Counted from the first letter of the stretch, positions 1 to 9,143 are shown. The stretch: 64,000 nucleotides of DNA from Vicingus serpentipes (GCA_024103385.1 JAGFIT010000009.1:62001-126000), one strand, 5' to 3'. Translations and numbers: made by a program. The notes: a model not told the origin generated them from the sequence alone.

Positions 1-69
1 GAAGAGGCTCAAAAAAGTATCAATTTTGATAACAAGCTAGAACAACTTCAAAATAAATTCAAGAAATAA
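1..69 (+). CDS. C-terminal fragment of an unidentified protein
   Basis: The window opens inside a reading frame that runs from base 1 to a TAA at 67-69 and encodes 22 residues rich in Gln, Asn, Lys and Glu (ending QNKFKK). It stops directly before the ATG of the FAH-family gene at 70, so the two are probably cotranscribed. The visible stretch is too short to assign a family. The charged, amphipathic composition could be the end of a helical or coiled-coil tail, but that is only a guess. Confidence 0.55.
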   Translation, partial: EEAQKSINFDNKLEQLQNKFKK

Positions 70-681
70 ATGAAAATAATTTGTATTGGTAGAAACTATA
101 TTAACCATGCCAAAGAATTAAATAATCCAGTGCCAAAAGAGCCGGTATTTTTTATGAAACCTGATACAGCTCTACTTCCGAAAAGTAATCCTTTCGTTTA
201 CCCTAGTTTTTCTAAAGATGTTCATTATGAAGTTGAGATAGTCATAAAAATTAATCGTTTAGGAAAACACATTGAAGAAAAATTTGCCCACAAATATTAC
301 AACGAAATTGGCATTGGAGTAGATTTTACCGCTCGTGATGTGCAACAGCAATGTAAAGAAAAAGGATTGCCATGGGAAAAAGCCAAAGCTTTTGACGGTT
401 CTGCTCCTACCAGCTCATTTGTGAGTATTAACGATTATGAAGATATTAATAACCTCAACTTCAGTATTCATATTAATGGAGAAACAAGACAAACAGGTAA
501 TACCAAAAACATGATTTTTACTATTAACCAGCTTATTGCTTATGTATCTCAATTTGTTACCTTAAAAATTGGAGACCTTATATACACAGGAACTCCAGAA
601 GGCGTTGGCTCTATTCAAATTAATGATAAAGTAGAATGTTTTATTGAGAAAAAAAAATTGCTACAGTTTAACGTAAAGTAA
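70..681 (+). CDS. Fumarylacetoacetate hydrolase (FAH) family protein
   Basis: This is a 203-residue single-domain FAH-fold protein of the short YcgM/FAHD1 type. The start MKIICIGRNYINHAKE matches the family's GRNY opening. The acidic metal ligands are expected in HYEVEIV (about residues 51-57) and at the Asp of DFTARDVQ (about 85-92). The motif KAFDGSAPTS and the later TGTPEGVG are also family hallmarks. Members are Mg/Mn-dependent C-C bond hydrolases or oxaloacetate/acylpyruvate decarboxylases; the substrate cannot be read from sequence. The ATG directly follows the stop of the upstream fragment, which suggests one transcript. The length is normal for the short subfamily and nothing is missing. 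Confidence 0.9.
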   Translation: MKIICIGRNYINHAKELNNPVPKEPVFFMKPDTALLPKSNPFVYPSFSKDVHYEVEIVIKINRLGKHIEEKFAHKYYNEIGIGVDFTARDVQQQCKEKGLPWEKAKAFDGSAPTSSFVSINDYEDINNLNFSIHINGETRQTGNTKNMIFTINQLIAYVSQFVTLKIGDLIYTGTPEGVGSIQINDKVECFIEKKKLLQFNVK

Positions 682-779
682 TTTTATCCTCATAAGTATT
701 TCAAGAAAGTGTTATTTATGTATAATTAATTACAAATAAAATCTAGAAGGCTTAAATCAAATTTTTAAATTAAACTAAT

Positions 780-1517
780 ATCAAAAATCAACAGAATACC
801 GTTATTGTTGTTCCATGTTTTAATGAGGGCAAAAAAATTATTCAATCCGAATACTCAAATTTCATTTCAAACAATTCAGACGTATTAATTTGCTTTGTTA
901 ATGATGGTTCAAACGATGATACATTACCAATTCTTAACACACTGAAAGATCTATCCCCATTAAATGTAGATGTAATCTCCTACAAAAAAAATGTGGGTAA
1001 AGCAGAAGCTGTAAGAAGAGGAATGATACATTGCTTTGACAAATATGAATACAACTATATAGCCTACCTTGATGCTGATTTAGCTGTTTCACTAGATGAA
1101 TGTTTAAGTTTAACTCAATACATTAATAATAACATCATCTTTTGTTTTGGATCAAGAATTGCCAAAATAGGCTCTCATATTGAAAGAAAAAGATATCGTT
1201 TTTTAATAGGTCGATTTATTGCTACCATCATTTCTAATATTTTATCCTTGAAAGTTTATGATACGCAATGTGGTTGCAAAATTTTCACAAAAAAACTTGC
1301 TCATCAGGTTTTTAGTGATGCCTTTCTATCAGAATGGCTATTTGATGTTGAAATTTTTTTTCGGATAATTAAACTCTACGGGAAGGAAGGTTGTTTAAAA
1401 ATGAGCCTTGAAGTTCCTTTGGTTAAATGGGTGGATAAAGGAAAATCTAAAGTGAGCTATATTTATTTCTTTAAATTATTTTTTGATTTATACCGAATTA
1501 ATAGAAAATATAAATAA
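780..1517 (+). CDS. Family 2 glycosyltransferase, ALG5/DPM1-like, with non-canonical start
   Basis: A polyprenyl-phosphate sugar transferase of the GT2 family, expected to move a sugar from a nucleotide donor to a lipid phosphate at the inner membrane. Visible motifs are VIVVPCFNEG near the N-terminus, VNDGSNDDT (about 40-48), the DAD metal-binding triad (about 98-100), and DTQCGCKIF and WLFDVEIFF, which resemble dolichyl-phosphate glucosyltransferases. No C-terminal membrane helices or GtrA domain are present. The frame opens after a TAA at 771-773 and contains no ATG, GTG or TTG until GTG at 993, which would remove the whole donor-binding half. The best full-length start is ATC at 780, giving MKNQQNTVIVV. 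Either a rare ATC start is used or the start codon has mutated. Confidence 0.75.
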   Translation: MKNQQNTVIVVPCFNEGKKIIQSEYSNFISNNSDVLICFVNDGSNDDTLPILNTLKDLSPLNVDVISYKKNVGKAEAVRRGMIHCFDKYEYNYIAYLDADLAVSLDECLSLTQYINNNIIFCFGSRIAKIGSHIERKRYRFLIGRFIATIISNILSLKVYDTQCGCKIFTKKLAHQVFSDAFLSEWLFDVEIFFRIIKLYGKEGCLKMSLEVPLVKWVDKGKSKVSYIYFFKLFFDLYRINRKYK

Positions 1518-1540
1518 ATTCTAACCTCATACTAACTGGA

Positions 1541-1578
1541 TCAACCGATTATATCATATTAAAAAGTGACATAGAAAG
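1541..1578 (+). repeat. Hairpin repeat, copy 1 (second copy at 54925)
   Basis: The stretch beginning TCAACCGATTATATCA is shared with 54925-54940, and similarity continues through ATTAAAA and an ATAGA block. It can fold with TATATCA pairing with TGACATA (one mismatch) around an A-rich loop. It lies in the gap between convergent genes ending at 1517 and 1596. No known family was recognised. Confidence 0.55.
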
Positions 1579-1595
1579 ACGTTAAACGAAAAACA

Positions 1596-3710
1596 CTAAA
1601 ACTTTAACCTCACCTGCGCCTTAATTTCTTGTTTATGATTTCCCTTTATTTCTTCTAAACCAGAACTGATAACATCTACATTGTCATAATAAGTTAAAGC
1701 GTAGCGCAGCCAAACATCCAATTTTTTCTTCAGTTTATACTTCAAGGTAAAATAAGTTCGTGTTCCTCTATAATAATACGCTGGAATAGAAAAAGAATAC
1801 AGCACATCATTTTCATAAGCATAAATTCTACTACTGTATGAAGGAGTATCAAATAACGCATATCGGAAAGAAAATGAATACAATCGATTTTTTGGTTGGT
1901 AAACTACATCCTGAAAAATCATATACCCTATTTCTGGTAATGATTCTTCCAAATCATAATACACCCATTCCACTCTACTTTTTAACTGTATATTATCCGA
2001 AATACGGTAGGTAATATGATAACGGTAATTGGTTTGTTTTTCATTTACCAAATAATCAATTCTATCAACATCTATAGGCGTATTTTTTTCTTTTATACGT
2101 TCCCTAATTCTCATATACATTTCCAAGCGTTTAGAAGGCTGGTAAGTTAACTGCACTAAATATTGGTGTCCTTTTGAAGGAGCGTCTACCGTATACCTGA
2201 GCCAAGGAAAAGTAAACTGGTCGTAATAAGCAGATATGGTCCATTTTTTTACTGGTTGTATAATTACTCCCGTATATAATCCTTTCTCATTTTCAGTTGA
2301 TGAACTCTCACCTAAACCTGCACTAGAAATGGGTTGAAAATCACGCTGGTAATCTCGATACAAAATCGACAAAGACAACTTAGGATCTAACGCTATAATT
2401 ACTCCAGAAACCATAGCACTCCCTGCATACATACTTTTAGCATATTCTCCAAAAAAGTTAAAATTTTTATAAACCCAATTGTAATCCACCCCCAATTTAG
2501 ATTGGTAATTTTTTGTATTTCGAAACTGACTATAAGGCTGTAAGCTAGGTTGAAACAACACATCCAACTCCCGGTAAATTCCTGTAATCCCCAAATTTAA
2601 TTTTCGAGTTTTATAAGCTAAATGACCCCCCGCGAGTTGTTGTAATAGCACATTCTTATCTTCCAATTCACCAGGAGTGCGATGAAACCCCGTGTTCTGA
2701 ATAGAAGTAACGATATAAGGAGTTGAACTATCATTGATTGAATCAATATTGGCATCAATGGTATTATAGGAATAAAATAGAGTTGCTTCTATATTATTTT
2801 GATTTAGTGTTACTCCTCCTCCTCTCAGAAATTGGTTCTCATCTACGGAAGTATAAGGTCTTAAACCTGCTGCACTACGTTTTACTAACATAATATCCGC
2901 TGATTTTCCATAAGCAATTCCCGACCAATACGTTAAACCTTGCCCAAATTGTGCTTGATAATCGCCAATAGCCAACTGCTTCATTTTTCCTTGATTTCTT
3001 AAAAAGAAATGTCCAGAATAAAAATCAAATCCTTTTTTCTGAGTTCCTGAAAAAAATTCCTCTCCAGGGTCTTTTTCAGCAACAAAACCTATACTTAATC
3101 GATTTCCATAATGATAACGATAGCGAGTGTAGGCTTTGAATGAATTACCCAAGTACCTAGAATTAGGACTTTCTGCTAGTTCTTGACTGGAAATAGTTGA
3201 ATATCCTTTCTTTTCTTCCAGTACATCTTGATAACGCATTATTAATTCCTGTTTACCATACTTCATTAAATCTTTAAAAGAAAGTGATGGATAGTCTTCA
3301 GTGTTATTTAAAGACACAAAAGGTAGAATTAATCGAATGGTTGTTAAATCAAACCCTTCAATTGTTTGCAATTCTTCTATCGCTAACAACTTCCCATTCT
3401 TATTTCTATGCTCAACAAAATTGTTAATTTGGATATCAGTCAACAGTCCTAACTCTTCTAATTCAAAAAAATGCACTTCATTTAAGTCTAAAGGATGATT
3501 AAAGTAGTAAGCTAACTGATTAAACAAGGTAGTGTAATCCACATCTCCTTCTTCACTGTTTTCAGTTAAGTATTCTATTCTTTTTTCGATAACGGCATTT
3601 TTATCTTCCTCTTTATTTTGTGAAAACAATAGCACTGCTTGCAGTAATAAGGAAACAGCAAAAAATTGCTTTAATCCTAATGCAATAATATGCTTACTAC
3701 CAATCGTCAA
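1596..3710 (-). CDS. Helix-hairpin-helix domain outer-membrane protein
   Basis: This 704-residue protein has an N-terminal signal peptide (hydrophobic to about residue 30, ending LLFSQ). A helix-hairpin-helix region follows at about residues 70-135, with ELEELGLLTDIQINNF and IEELQTIEGFDLTTI resembling ComEA-like HHH repeats. The remaining roughly 550 residues alternate aromatic and polar residues and end in a C-terminal Phe, as in an outer-membrane beta-barrel. Bacteroidota carry such proteins as a conserved, uncharacterised family; HHH motifs often contact DNA, so a role in surface DNA binding or uptake is possible but unproven. It lies 10 bases downstream of a PorV-like gene on the same strand, and the two probably form one operon. 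Confidence 0.75.
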   Translation of the reverse strand: MTIGSKHIIALGLKQFFAVSLLLQAVLLFSQNKEEDKNAVIEKRIEYLTENSEEGDVDYTTLFNQLAYYFNHPLDLNEVHFFELEELGLLTDIQINNFVEHRNKNGKLLAIEELQTIEGFDLTTIRLILPFVSLNNTEDYPSLSFKDLMKYGKQELIMRYQDVLEEKKGYSTISSQELAESPNSRYLGNSFKAYTRYRYHYGNRLSIGFVAEKDPGEEFFSGTQKKGFDFYSGHFFLRNQGKMKQLAIGDYQAQFGQGLTYWSGIAYGKSADIMLVKRSAAGLRPYTSVDENQFLRGGGVTLNQNNIEATLFYSYNTIDANIDSINDSSTPYIVTSIQNTGFHRTPGELEDKNVLLQQLAGGHLAYKTRKLNLGITGIYRELDVLFQPSLQPYSQFRNTKNYQSKLGVDYNWVYKNFNFFGEYAKSMYAGSAMVSGVIIALDPKLSLSILYRDYQRDFQPISSAGLGESSSTENEKGLYTGVIIQPVKKWTISAYYDQFTFPWLRYTVDAPSKGHQYLVQLTYQPSKRLEMYMRIRERIKEKNTPIDVDRIDYLVNEKQTNYRYHITYRISDNIQLKSRVEWVYYDLEESLPEIGYMIFQDVVYQPKNRLYSFSFRYALFDTPSYSSRIYAYENDVLYSFSIPAYYYRGTRTYFTLKYKLKKKLDVWLRYALTYYDNVDVISSGLEEIKGNHKQEIKAQVRLKF

Positions 3711-3720
3711 CTTAAAAATA

Positions 3721-4539
3721 TTACCGAGTATAAATGAGGGATATACTAGGAGTTAATCCTAATGTTTGATGGTAAGAAGAAGCTATTCCCAGATTAAAAT
3801 CTTTAAGCTTTAATCCAAATCCGAAAGTATTTAATACGGGACCTGTAGATAAACCACCTCTCAAATATAAAATAGCATTAACGTGATATTCTAAACCTGT
3901 TTTCAAAGTAGCAGGATATATCATATCTTTTTCTGTTTCAAACACTCCTATCACTTTTTTAGAAAAGTGGTAACTGAACCCTATCTTCATTACAGTGGTA
4001 ATTCTTTCATTATTGTATTCTGCTAACTTTGAACGTGTAGGATTATAAATATGAACCCCTATTGAAAGTGCTTTATTGATTTTTGTTATTAACCCAATTG
4101 CTCCTGTCAGTATATTTTTACTTCCATATTCTTGAGAGAACCCCACATTAATATAATTGAGTTGTATTCCTACTGAAAATTTATCTCCAAAGCGTTGTCC
4201 GTAAGATAAACCTGCTTTTGTTTCGTGATACAATTCGAATCCAAAAGAAGTTAAATTCAGCCCCAAAGCACCTTCTGGCGTTGGAAACACAAAAGCTCCT
4301 GCCTGATAACTCGTTTCTTTTAACAGAAAACGATTTTCATAATAGATTCCCCCTGAAAGTTCTTTCACAAATCCTAACCCTGCCTGATTGTTATTACCTG
4401 ACCATATATCAGAAAAAGTGGACGAACATCCACCCATTGCTGCTGAACGAGTTCCAATTGCATCATTGCCTACTTGGGCTTTTATTGAACCCATAACCAC
4501 CCAAAAACACAAAATGAAACATATATTTAAACGATTCAC
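3721..4539 (-). CDS. PorV/PorQ-like outer-membrane protein
   Basis: A 272-residue protein with a signal peptide (MNRLNICFILCFWVVMGSIKAQ) followed by the sequence GTRSAAMGGCSSTFSDIWSG, typical of the FadL-like PorV/PorQ (UPF0164) barrel group. The rest has short amphipathic strands and a C-terminal aromatic/basic end (SLIYTR). PorV shuttles T9SS cargo in relatives, but many paralogues have no known role. It precedes the HHH-barrel gene by 10 bases and is probably its partner. It is shorter than classical PorV (about 380 residues). An overlapping frame at 4463-4708 on the same strand has no recognisable features and was not called. Confidence 0.7.
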   Translation of the reverse strand: MNRLNICFILCFWVVMGSIKAQVGNDAIGTRSAAMGGCSSTFSDIWSGNNNQAGLGFVKELSGGIYYENRFLLKETSYQAGAFVFPTPEGALGLNLTSFGFELYHETKAGLSYGQRFGDKFSVGIQLNYINVGFSQEYGSKNILTGAIGLITKINKALSIGVHIYNPTRSKLAEYNNERITTVMKIGFSYHFSKKVIGVFETEKDMIYPATLKTGLEYHVNAILYLRGGLSTGPVLNTFGFGLKLKDFNLGIASSYHQTLGLTPSISLIYTR

Positions 4540-4723
4540 AAATGCCTTTTTTCTGGTAAGATATAAAGTTAATATATAAGTTATAAAAATATTTCCGCAT
4601 TTCTTCTAAACGGTCACTTTTTGATAATAAGCGGTAAGCTTTTAGATTATTCGCTAGAATTAGAAGGTAAAAGAAACGATTAGAAAACGACTTTATATCC
4701 CGATACAAAAAGATAAACTTAAA

Positions 4724-5323
4724 TTACTCCCCCTTAATTTTATTCCACGTAGTATACATCGCTTCTTGTTCTGGGCGGTTAGGTTCTATTTCTCGTAAAG
4801 GTTCGCATGCTTTTAAGGTATCGTAACATTCTTTAGGTAATTGTTGGTACAATTGGGTTCCTTTGGTTTTCCACTCCATCATTTCATCCGTTACTTCTTT
4901 TATGATTTTAGCAGGATTCCCTACTAATAAACTTCTCCCCAGAACTTCCATTTTTGCAGGAACAAAACACAATGCACCAACAATACTCTCATCTCCGATT
5001 ACAACATCATCCATTATCACGCTATTCATTCCAACCAAACAATTCTTACCTATTGTGCCTCCATGTATAATAGCTCCGTGCCCAATATGAGCTCCTTCTT
5101 TTAAAGTCACTGTAGTTCCTGGAAACATATGGATGGTACAATTTTCTTGTACATTGCATCCATCTTCAATAACAATTTTCCCCCAATCTCCACGAATGGC
5201 CGCTCCTGGTCCAACATAAACATCTGCTCCAATAATCACATTGCCTGTAACGGCTGCTTGTGGATGAATAAAAGCTGTTTTGTGGATGACAGGTTTGAAG
5301 CCGTTAAATTCGTAGATAGCCAT
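4724..5323 (-). CDS. paaY: PaaY/CaiE-type hexapeptide-repeat protein (gamma-carbonic-anhydrase fold)
   Basis: A 199-residue left-handed beta-helix protein with repeated [LIV]-G-x-x-x-x hexapeptides at about residues 15-130. The candidate metal-ligand histidines are in CTIHMF and IGHGAIIHGG. The C-terminal extension LPKECYDTLKACEPLREIEP is characteristic of PaaY, the thioesterase that removes dead-end CoA esters in phenylacetate degradation, rather than of plain gamma-carbonic anhydrases (about 170 residues). A thiolase of PaaJ/PcaF type lies about 6 kb upstream, but no paaABCDE cluster is visible here. Another possibility is a CaiE-like or general gamma-CA protein. Confidence 0.78.
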   Translation of the reverse strand: MAIYEFNGFKPVIHKTAFIHPQAAVTGNVIIGADVYVGPGAAIRGDWGKIVIEDGCNVQENCTIHMFPGTTVTLKEGAHIGHGAIIHGGTIGKNCLVGMNSVIMDDVVIGDESIVGALCFVPAKMEVLGRSLLVGNPAKIIKEVTDEMMEWKTKGTQLYQQLPKECYDTLKACEPLREIEPNRPEQEAMYTTWNKIKGE

Positions 5324-5374
5324 TGGTTATGATTTGACGTAAATATACCAAAACAAGAAGAAACAAAAATTACT

Positions 5375-6970
5375 CTACCAAATAAAAATAGAAAATCTAT
5401 CCCTTGGTCTCTCTTCTACCCTCCAGTTAAATCCTTTTAATATTACTTCTTTTGGAGATACCTCTTTTAACGGTTTTAATGTTCCTTCAGGATCTTTAAT
5501 GAAAGTGATTGTTTCTAGTGCATTATCTTTTAAAAAGATAAGCATATTGTTTCCTTCCATTTTATTTACACCAATATATTTCCCATCATCATCAACAGCG
5601 TAATAAATAGTTTCTGAATTTTGTGTTACCTCAATTTTATGTAATGTACTGCCTTTAAAATAGCCCACCATATTCTTCCCCTTTATCTGATTAAAGTTAT
5701 CCCTCAAAGAATCTGCTTTCGATGCAATGAAGGCTTTTTCTTTTAAATAGATAGAGTGTGGTTTTCCATCAGCTAACTGTATGTAGGTAAAATCAGCCGT
5801 TAATTGATTTTCTTTGGACCATATAATAGGGTCATGATAAAAATTAATCGTTGAATCCGAAAAATTATAAACTACAGAATCTGCTTTTCCTTGCATATCT
5901 TTTTTGAAGAACTTAACGTGGTTGTAGGCATAAAGAATTCGAGTTGTATCTATTATTGTATAAACACTATCATTAAGATTAGAATCTCTATGAACTAACT
6001 GTGTAGAAACTTTAAATGTATCCGCATGAAGGTATAACGTATCTTTATCAAAAAATTGCATCAATAAGGCTTCTTGTGTAATCATCACACTATCTTGCTG
6101 TTCGAAAAAATGTACAACATCACCATTTAAATTAATGTTTTCAACGGTATCAATAATAGATGCATTGCATATAATTTCACCATATCCATTATTTCGTTCA
6201 TAATATAAAGTGTCTCCTAGTATAATTTTTTTATCAGAATAGATGTAAGCATTTTTAAAGAATTTAGACTTATTATTGATTGTATTGTACCAACCATCCT
6301 CTGTATAAATATAATTACTATCACTTGTTATGGTTGTTGGCCCTAAAAAATGAACTATTTCTGAAGAAGAATTATAATTTAAGGTATCTGCATCAATAGT
6401 GTACTGAGGATTGATCAATACAACATTATCTTTAAAATAGAAAGCTTGGCTATCAGCATAGTAATAACCTTTCCGACTAGTCAATTTATTATTATCCTTA
6501 TTACTTATCATTTCTCCCCCACCATAATAATAAGCCATGTTTTTAGTTCTATCGTAATCTAAAAATTGAGTAGTTAAAGTAACATCCGTATTCACTAAGC
6601 GAATATCTCCTCTCAAAATTGCTTTTTTTGTATTTCCATTATATTTTAAAGAATCTCCAAACAATTGTAAAGAGTCTCCTTGAATAATCCTAACATGCCC
6701 ATAAGCATCCATCGTATTCGTTTCAGAATAAACGTAAGCGCTATCGCAAAACATTAAAGCATCATCATGCTTTAAACGAACATCCCCTATTAGCCTTTTA
6801 GCACCATTGCCTATTCTACTATCCATCTCAAAAGTACGCGCTCCTAATATTTCAATTTTAGCTTTTCCTTGAGCAATAACAGTAGTTGATAAAAAAACGA
6901 ACATTATAATAGCAAAAGACCCCGTAGTAAGTACGGGGGCTTTAATTATTTTATTAAAAATAATGTTCAT
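5375..6970 (-). CDS. OstA/LptA-like protein
   Basis: A 531-residue exported protein. A hydrophobic N-terminal signal (about residues 10-34, ending TTVIAQG) is followed by an OstA-like N-terminal region (about 40-250), with repeated short beta units such as DVRLKHDDALMFCDSAYVY and GHVRIIQGDSLQLFGDSL. These resemble LptA and the LptD N-terminus, which form the periplasmic bridge for lipopolysaccharide transport. No LptD barrel is present, so this is a soluble or peripheral OstA protein, longer than E. coli LptA (185 residues). It begins 21 bases after purA on the same strand. Confidence 0.75.
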   Translation of the reverse strand: MNIIFNKIIKAPVLTTGSFAIIMFVFLSTTVIAQGKAKIEILGARTFEMDSRIGNGAKRLIGDVRLKHDDALMFCDSAYVYSETNTMDAYGHVRIIQGDSLQLFGDSLKYNGNTKKAILRGDIRLVNTDVTLTTQFLDYDRTKNMAYYYGGGEMISNKDNNKLTSRKGYYYADSQAFYFKDNVVLINPQYTIDADTLNYNSSSEIVHFLGPTTITSDSNYIYTEDGWYNTINNKSKFFKNAYIYSDKKIILGDTLYYERNNGYGEIICNASIIDTVENINLNGDVVHFFEQQDSVMITQEALLMQFFDKDTLYLHADTFKVSTQLVHRDSNLNDSVYTIIDTTRILYAYNHVKFFKKDMQGKADSVVYNFSDSTINFYHDPIIWSKENQLTADFTYIQLADGKPHSIYLKEKAFIASKADSLRDNFNQIKGKNMVGYFKGSTLHKIEVTQNSETIYYAVDDDGKYIGVNKMEGNNMLIFLKDNALETITFIKDPEGTLKPLKEVSPKEVILKGFNWRVEERPRDRFSIFIW

Positions 6971-6991
6971 TTTATCTAAATTGATGCCTTA

Positions 6992-8272
6992 TTAAACTAA
7001 GACCCGCTCTCTTATCAAAGTTTGTGTTCTGTCTGGTCCAACAGAAACAATAGTGATAGGAACGCTTAATTCTTGTTCTAAGTATTCGATATAAGCATTT
7101 AATGCTTGAGGTATTTCATTAATAGATGACAGTTTTGTTAAATCTGTTTTCCATCCTTTCATTTCTTTATAAACTGGTTTTACCTCTGTAGAAACAATAT
7201 CATAAGGCATATAATCTATGCGTTTACCATCAACATCGTAATGTGTGCATATTTTTATGTTCTCAAAAGCGTCTAATACATCTGCTTTCATCATAATTAA
7301 CTGAGTTACTCCATTAATCATAATTGCATATTTCAATGCTGGCAAATCGATCCACCCACATCTTCTTGGCCTTCCAGTAGTTGCTCCAAATTCATGACCT
7401 GCTTTTCTTAATTCTTCTCCAACCTCATCGTGCAATTCTGTTGGAAATGGGCCACTCCCTACTCTTGTACAATAAGCTTTAAAGATACCAAACACCTCTC
7501 CTACTTTATTAGGAGCTACACCTAATCCTGTACACGTTCCTGCAGCTGTGGTATTGGATGAAGTAACGAAAGGATAAGAACCAAAATCAACATCTAATAA
7601 AGTCCCTTGAGCACCTTCTGCCAAAACAGATTTTCCATTTTTAATGGCATTATTGATATAGTGTTCGCTATCAATAACTGTCAATGATTTTAATAAATCT
7701 ACTCCTTTAAAGAAATCTTCTTCTAATTCTGACAAATTATAATCAAAATCATGAAACTTTAAGATTTGCTTATGTTTCTCTACTAATTTATTGTAGCGAT
7801 CTTGAAAATTGGGCAAGAATAAATCTCCAACACGCAATCCATTTCTCCCTGTTTTATCCATGTAGGTTGGTCCTATTCCCTTCAACGTAGATCCTATTTT
7901 TTCGTTCCCTTTGGATTGTTCCGATGCTGCATCTATTAAACGATGAGTAGGCAAAATCAGATGTGCCTTTTTAGAGATAGACATCTTCTTATTTACATCA
8001 ACACCCATTGCTACTAAAGCATCTATTTCCTTTTTAAGAATGACTGGATCAATTACCACCCCATTTCCTACCACATTGCTTACTCCATCATGAAAAATTC
8101 CAGAAGGAATAGTGTGTAATACATGTTTAATACCATCAAACTCTAAAGTATGTCCCGCATTCGGACCTCCCTGAAAACGTCCAATTATATCGTATTTGGG
8201 AGTTAAAACATCCACAATTTTACCTTTTCCCTCGTCTCCCCATTGAAGACCTAATAATACATCAACTTTCAT
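6992..8272 (-). CDS. purA: Adenylosuccinate synthase
   Basis: Catalyses the GTP-dependent joining of IMP and aspartate, the first committed step to AMP. The 426-residue protein carries the IMP/GTP loop GLQWGDEGKGKIVD (about 8-21) and NAGHT. IMP and substrate contacts lie in GSTLKGIGPTY, and GRPRRCGW with SVGPDRTQT near the end forms the GTP site. The length is normal and all key motifs are present. It follows the STAS gene by 9 bases and precedes the OstA-like gene by 21. PurA is a classical target of (p)ppGpp inhibition, and the RSH gene lies just upstream on the same strand; the link is suggestive but could be coincidental. Confidence 0.97.
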   Translation of the reverse strand: MKVDVLLGLQWGDEGKGKIVDVLTPKYDIIGRFQGGPNAGHTLEFDGIKHVLHTIPSGIFHDGVSNVVGNGVVIDPVILKKEIDALVAMGVDVNKKMSISKKAHLILPTHRLIDAASEQSKGNEKIGSTLKGIGPTYMDKTGRNGLRVGDLFLPNFQDRYNKLVEKHKQILKFHDFDYNLSELEEDFFKGVDLLKSLTVIDSEHYINNAIKNGKSVLAEGAQGTLLDVDFGSYPFVTSSNTTAAGTCTGLGVAPNKVGEVFGIFKAYCTRVGSGPFPTELHDEVGEELRKAGHEFGATTGRPRRCGWIDLPALKYAIMINGVTQLIMMKADVLDAFENIKICTHYDVDGKRIDYMPYDIVSTEVKPVYKEMKGWKTDLTKLSSINEIPQALNAYIEYLEQELSVPITIVSVGPDRTQTLIRERVLV

Positions 8273-8281
8273 TTTTCTATT

Positions 8282-8626
8282 TTATATCAATATTTTTTTA
8301 GCATCCTCTAATGTTTTTTCTACATTAAAAATGCTATTTAATTTAGTCACCAATAATAATTTATTTATTTTTTCAGGAATATTCGTTAATACTACTTCTC
8401 CATCTCTATTTCTAACTCTAGTAAATATATTAATCAACACGTTTAACCCCGTGCTATTCATATACATCATATCGTCAAGGTTAATCACCACTTTATTATT
8501 TCCTTCATTCAAATAAAAATCCAATTCATTCATTAAATCCTCTGCTTGTTGCTTATTTATCAAATTACCTGATAAAGTAACTATCAGTAATTCGTCTTCT
8601 GTATTTATTTGATAAGAAAAACTCAT
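8282..8626 (-). CDS. STAS-domain protein (anti-sigma-factor antagonist type)
   Basis: A 114-residue single STAS domain like SpoIIAA/RsbV. It contains the conserved [16 protein letters not shown] segment (about 53-68) with the phosphorylatable Ser/Thr position intact (NST). Such proteins bind anti-sigma kinases or act in partner-switching; no kinase or phosphatase partner is encoded in this window. Its ATG overlaps the stop of the preceding fur-like gene (ATGA at 8626-8623), indicating translational coupling. purA begins 9 bases further on, so a fur-STAS-purA-ostA operon is likely. The partner and role are unknown. Confidence 0.88.
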   Translation of the reverse strand: MSFSYQINTEDELLIVTLSGNLINKQQAEDLMNELDFYLNEGNNKVVINLDDMMYMNSTGLNVLINIFTRVRNRDGEVVLTNIPEKINKLLLVTKLNSIFNVEKTLEDAKKILI

Positions 8627-9066
8627 TTTTTATCTTTCTTCACAGCGTAAAAATTCAAGGAATGATGTAATATATTCACATCAAACATTTCCTCTAAAGT
8701 GGCCTTGATATTCTGTATTCTTGGATCACAAAATTCAATAACCTCACCATTACTGAGAATAATATGATCATGTTGTTTAGAACCATAAGAACGTTCAAAT
8801 TGTGCAATATTATTACCAAATTGATGCTTACGTACTAAATTGGCTGCTAATAGAAGTTCTATCGTATTGTATAATGTAGCCCTACTTACTCGATATTTCT
8901 TATTCTTCATAGAGATATACAATTCCTCTACATCAAAATGCTCGTCATTCGAGTAAATTTCTTGGAGTATTGCAGAGCGTTCGGGTGTTTTACGATGTCC
9001 ATTTTCTTCTAGATAAGTAGTGAAAATGGTTTTTACCTTTTGCTGAAGTTCTTCGCCTATACTCAT
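8623..9066 (-). CDS. Fur-family transcriptional regulator lacking the CxxC zinc site
   Basis: A 147-residue Fur/PerR/Zur-like repressor. It has an N-terminal winged helix ([26 protein letters not shown], then [16 protein letters not shown], about 22-75) and a C-terminal dimerisation domain with the metal-ligand cluster [18 protein letters not shown] (about 105-122). Most relatives have a CxxC structural zinc knuckle directly after the HDH motif; here that position reads LSNG, so the knuckle is missing. The regulatory metal (Fe, Mn, Zn) or peroxide cannot be told from sequence. Its stop overlaps the STAS start. It lies 77 bases after the RSH start-proximal gap region, and no clear Fur box was identified. 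Confidence 0.9.
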   Translation of the reverse strand: MSIGEELQQKVKTIFTTYLEENGHRKTPERSAILQEIYSNDEHFDVEELYISMKNKKYRVSRATLYNTIELLLAANLVRKHQFGNNIAQFERSYGSKQHDHIILSNGEVIEFCDPRIQNIKATLEEMFDVNILHHSLNFYAVKKDKK

Positions 9067-9143
9067 GTTAGGTAGTTAAAGAGTAAAATTAAAAATTAAT
9101 CTACAACTGCAAGCAAATGTTAATGCTTTGTTGAAAAGTTTAA

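Noticed and set aside
4463-4708. A minus-strand frame of 81 residues overlapping the PorV-like gene's 5' end
   Set aside because: It overlaps a well-supported gene in another frame, has no signal or family, and lies mostly over the promoter gap.
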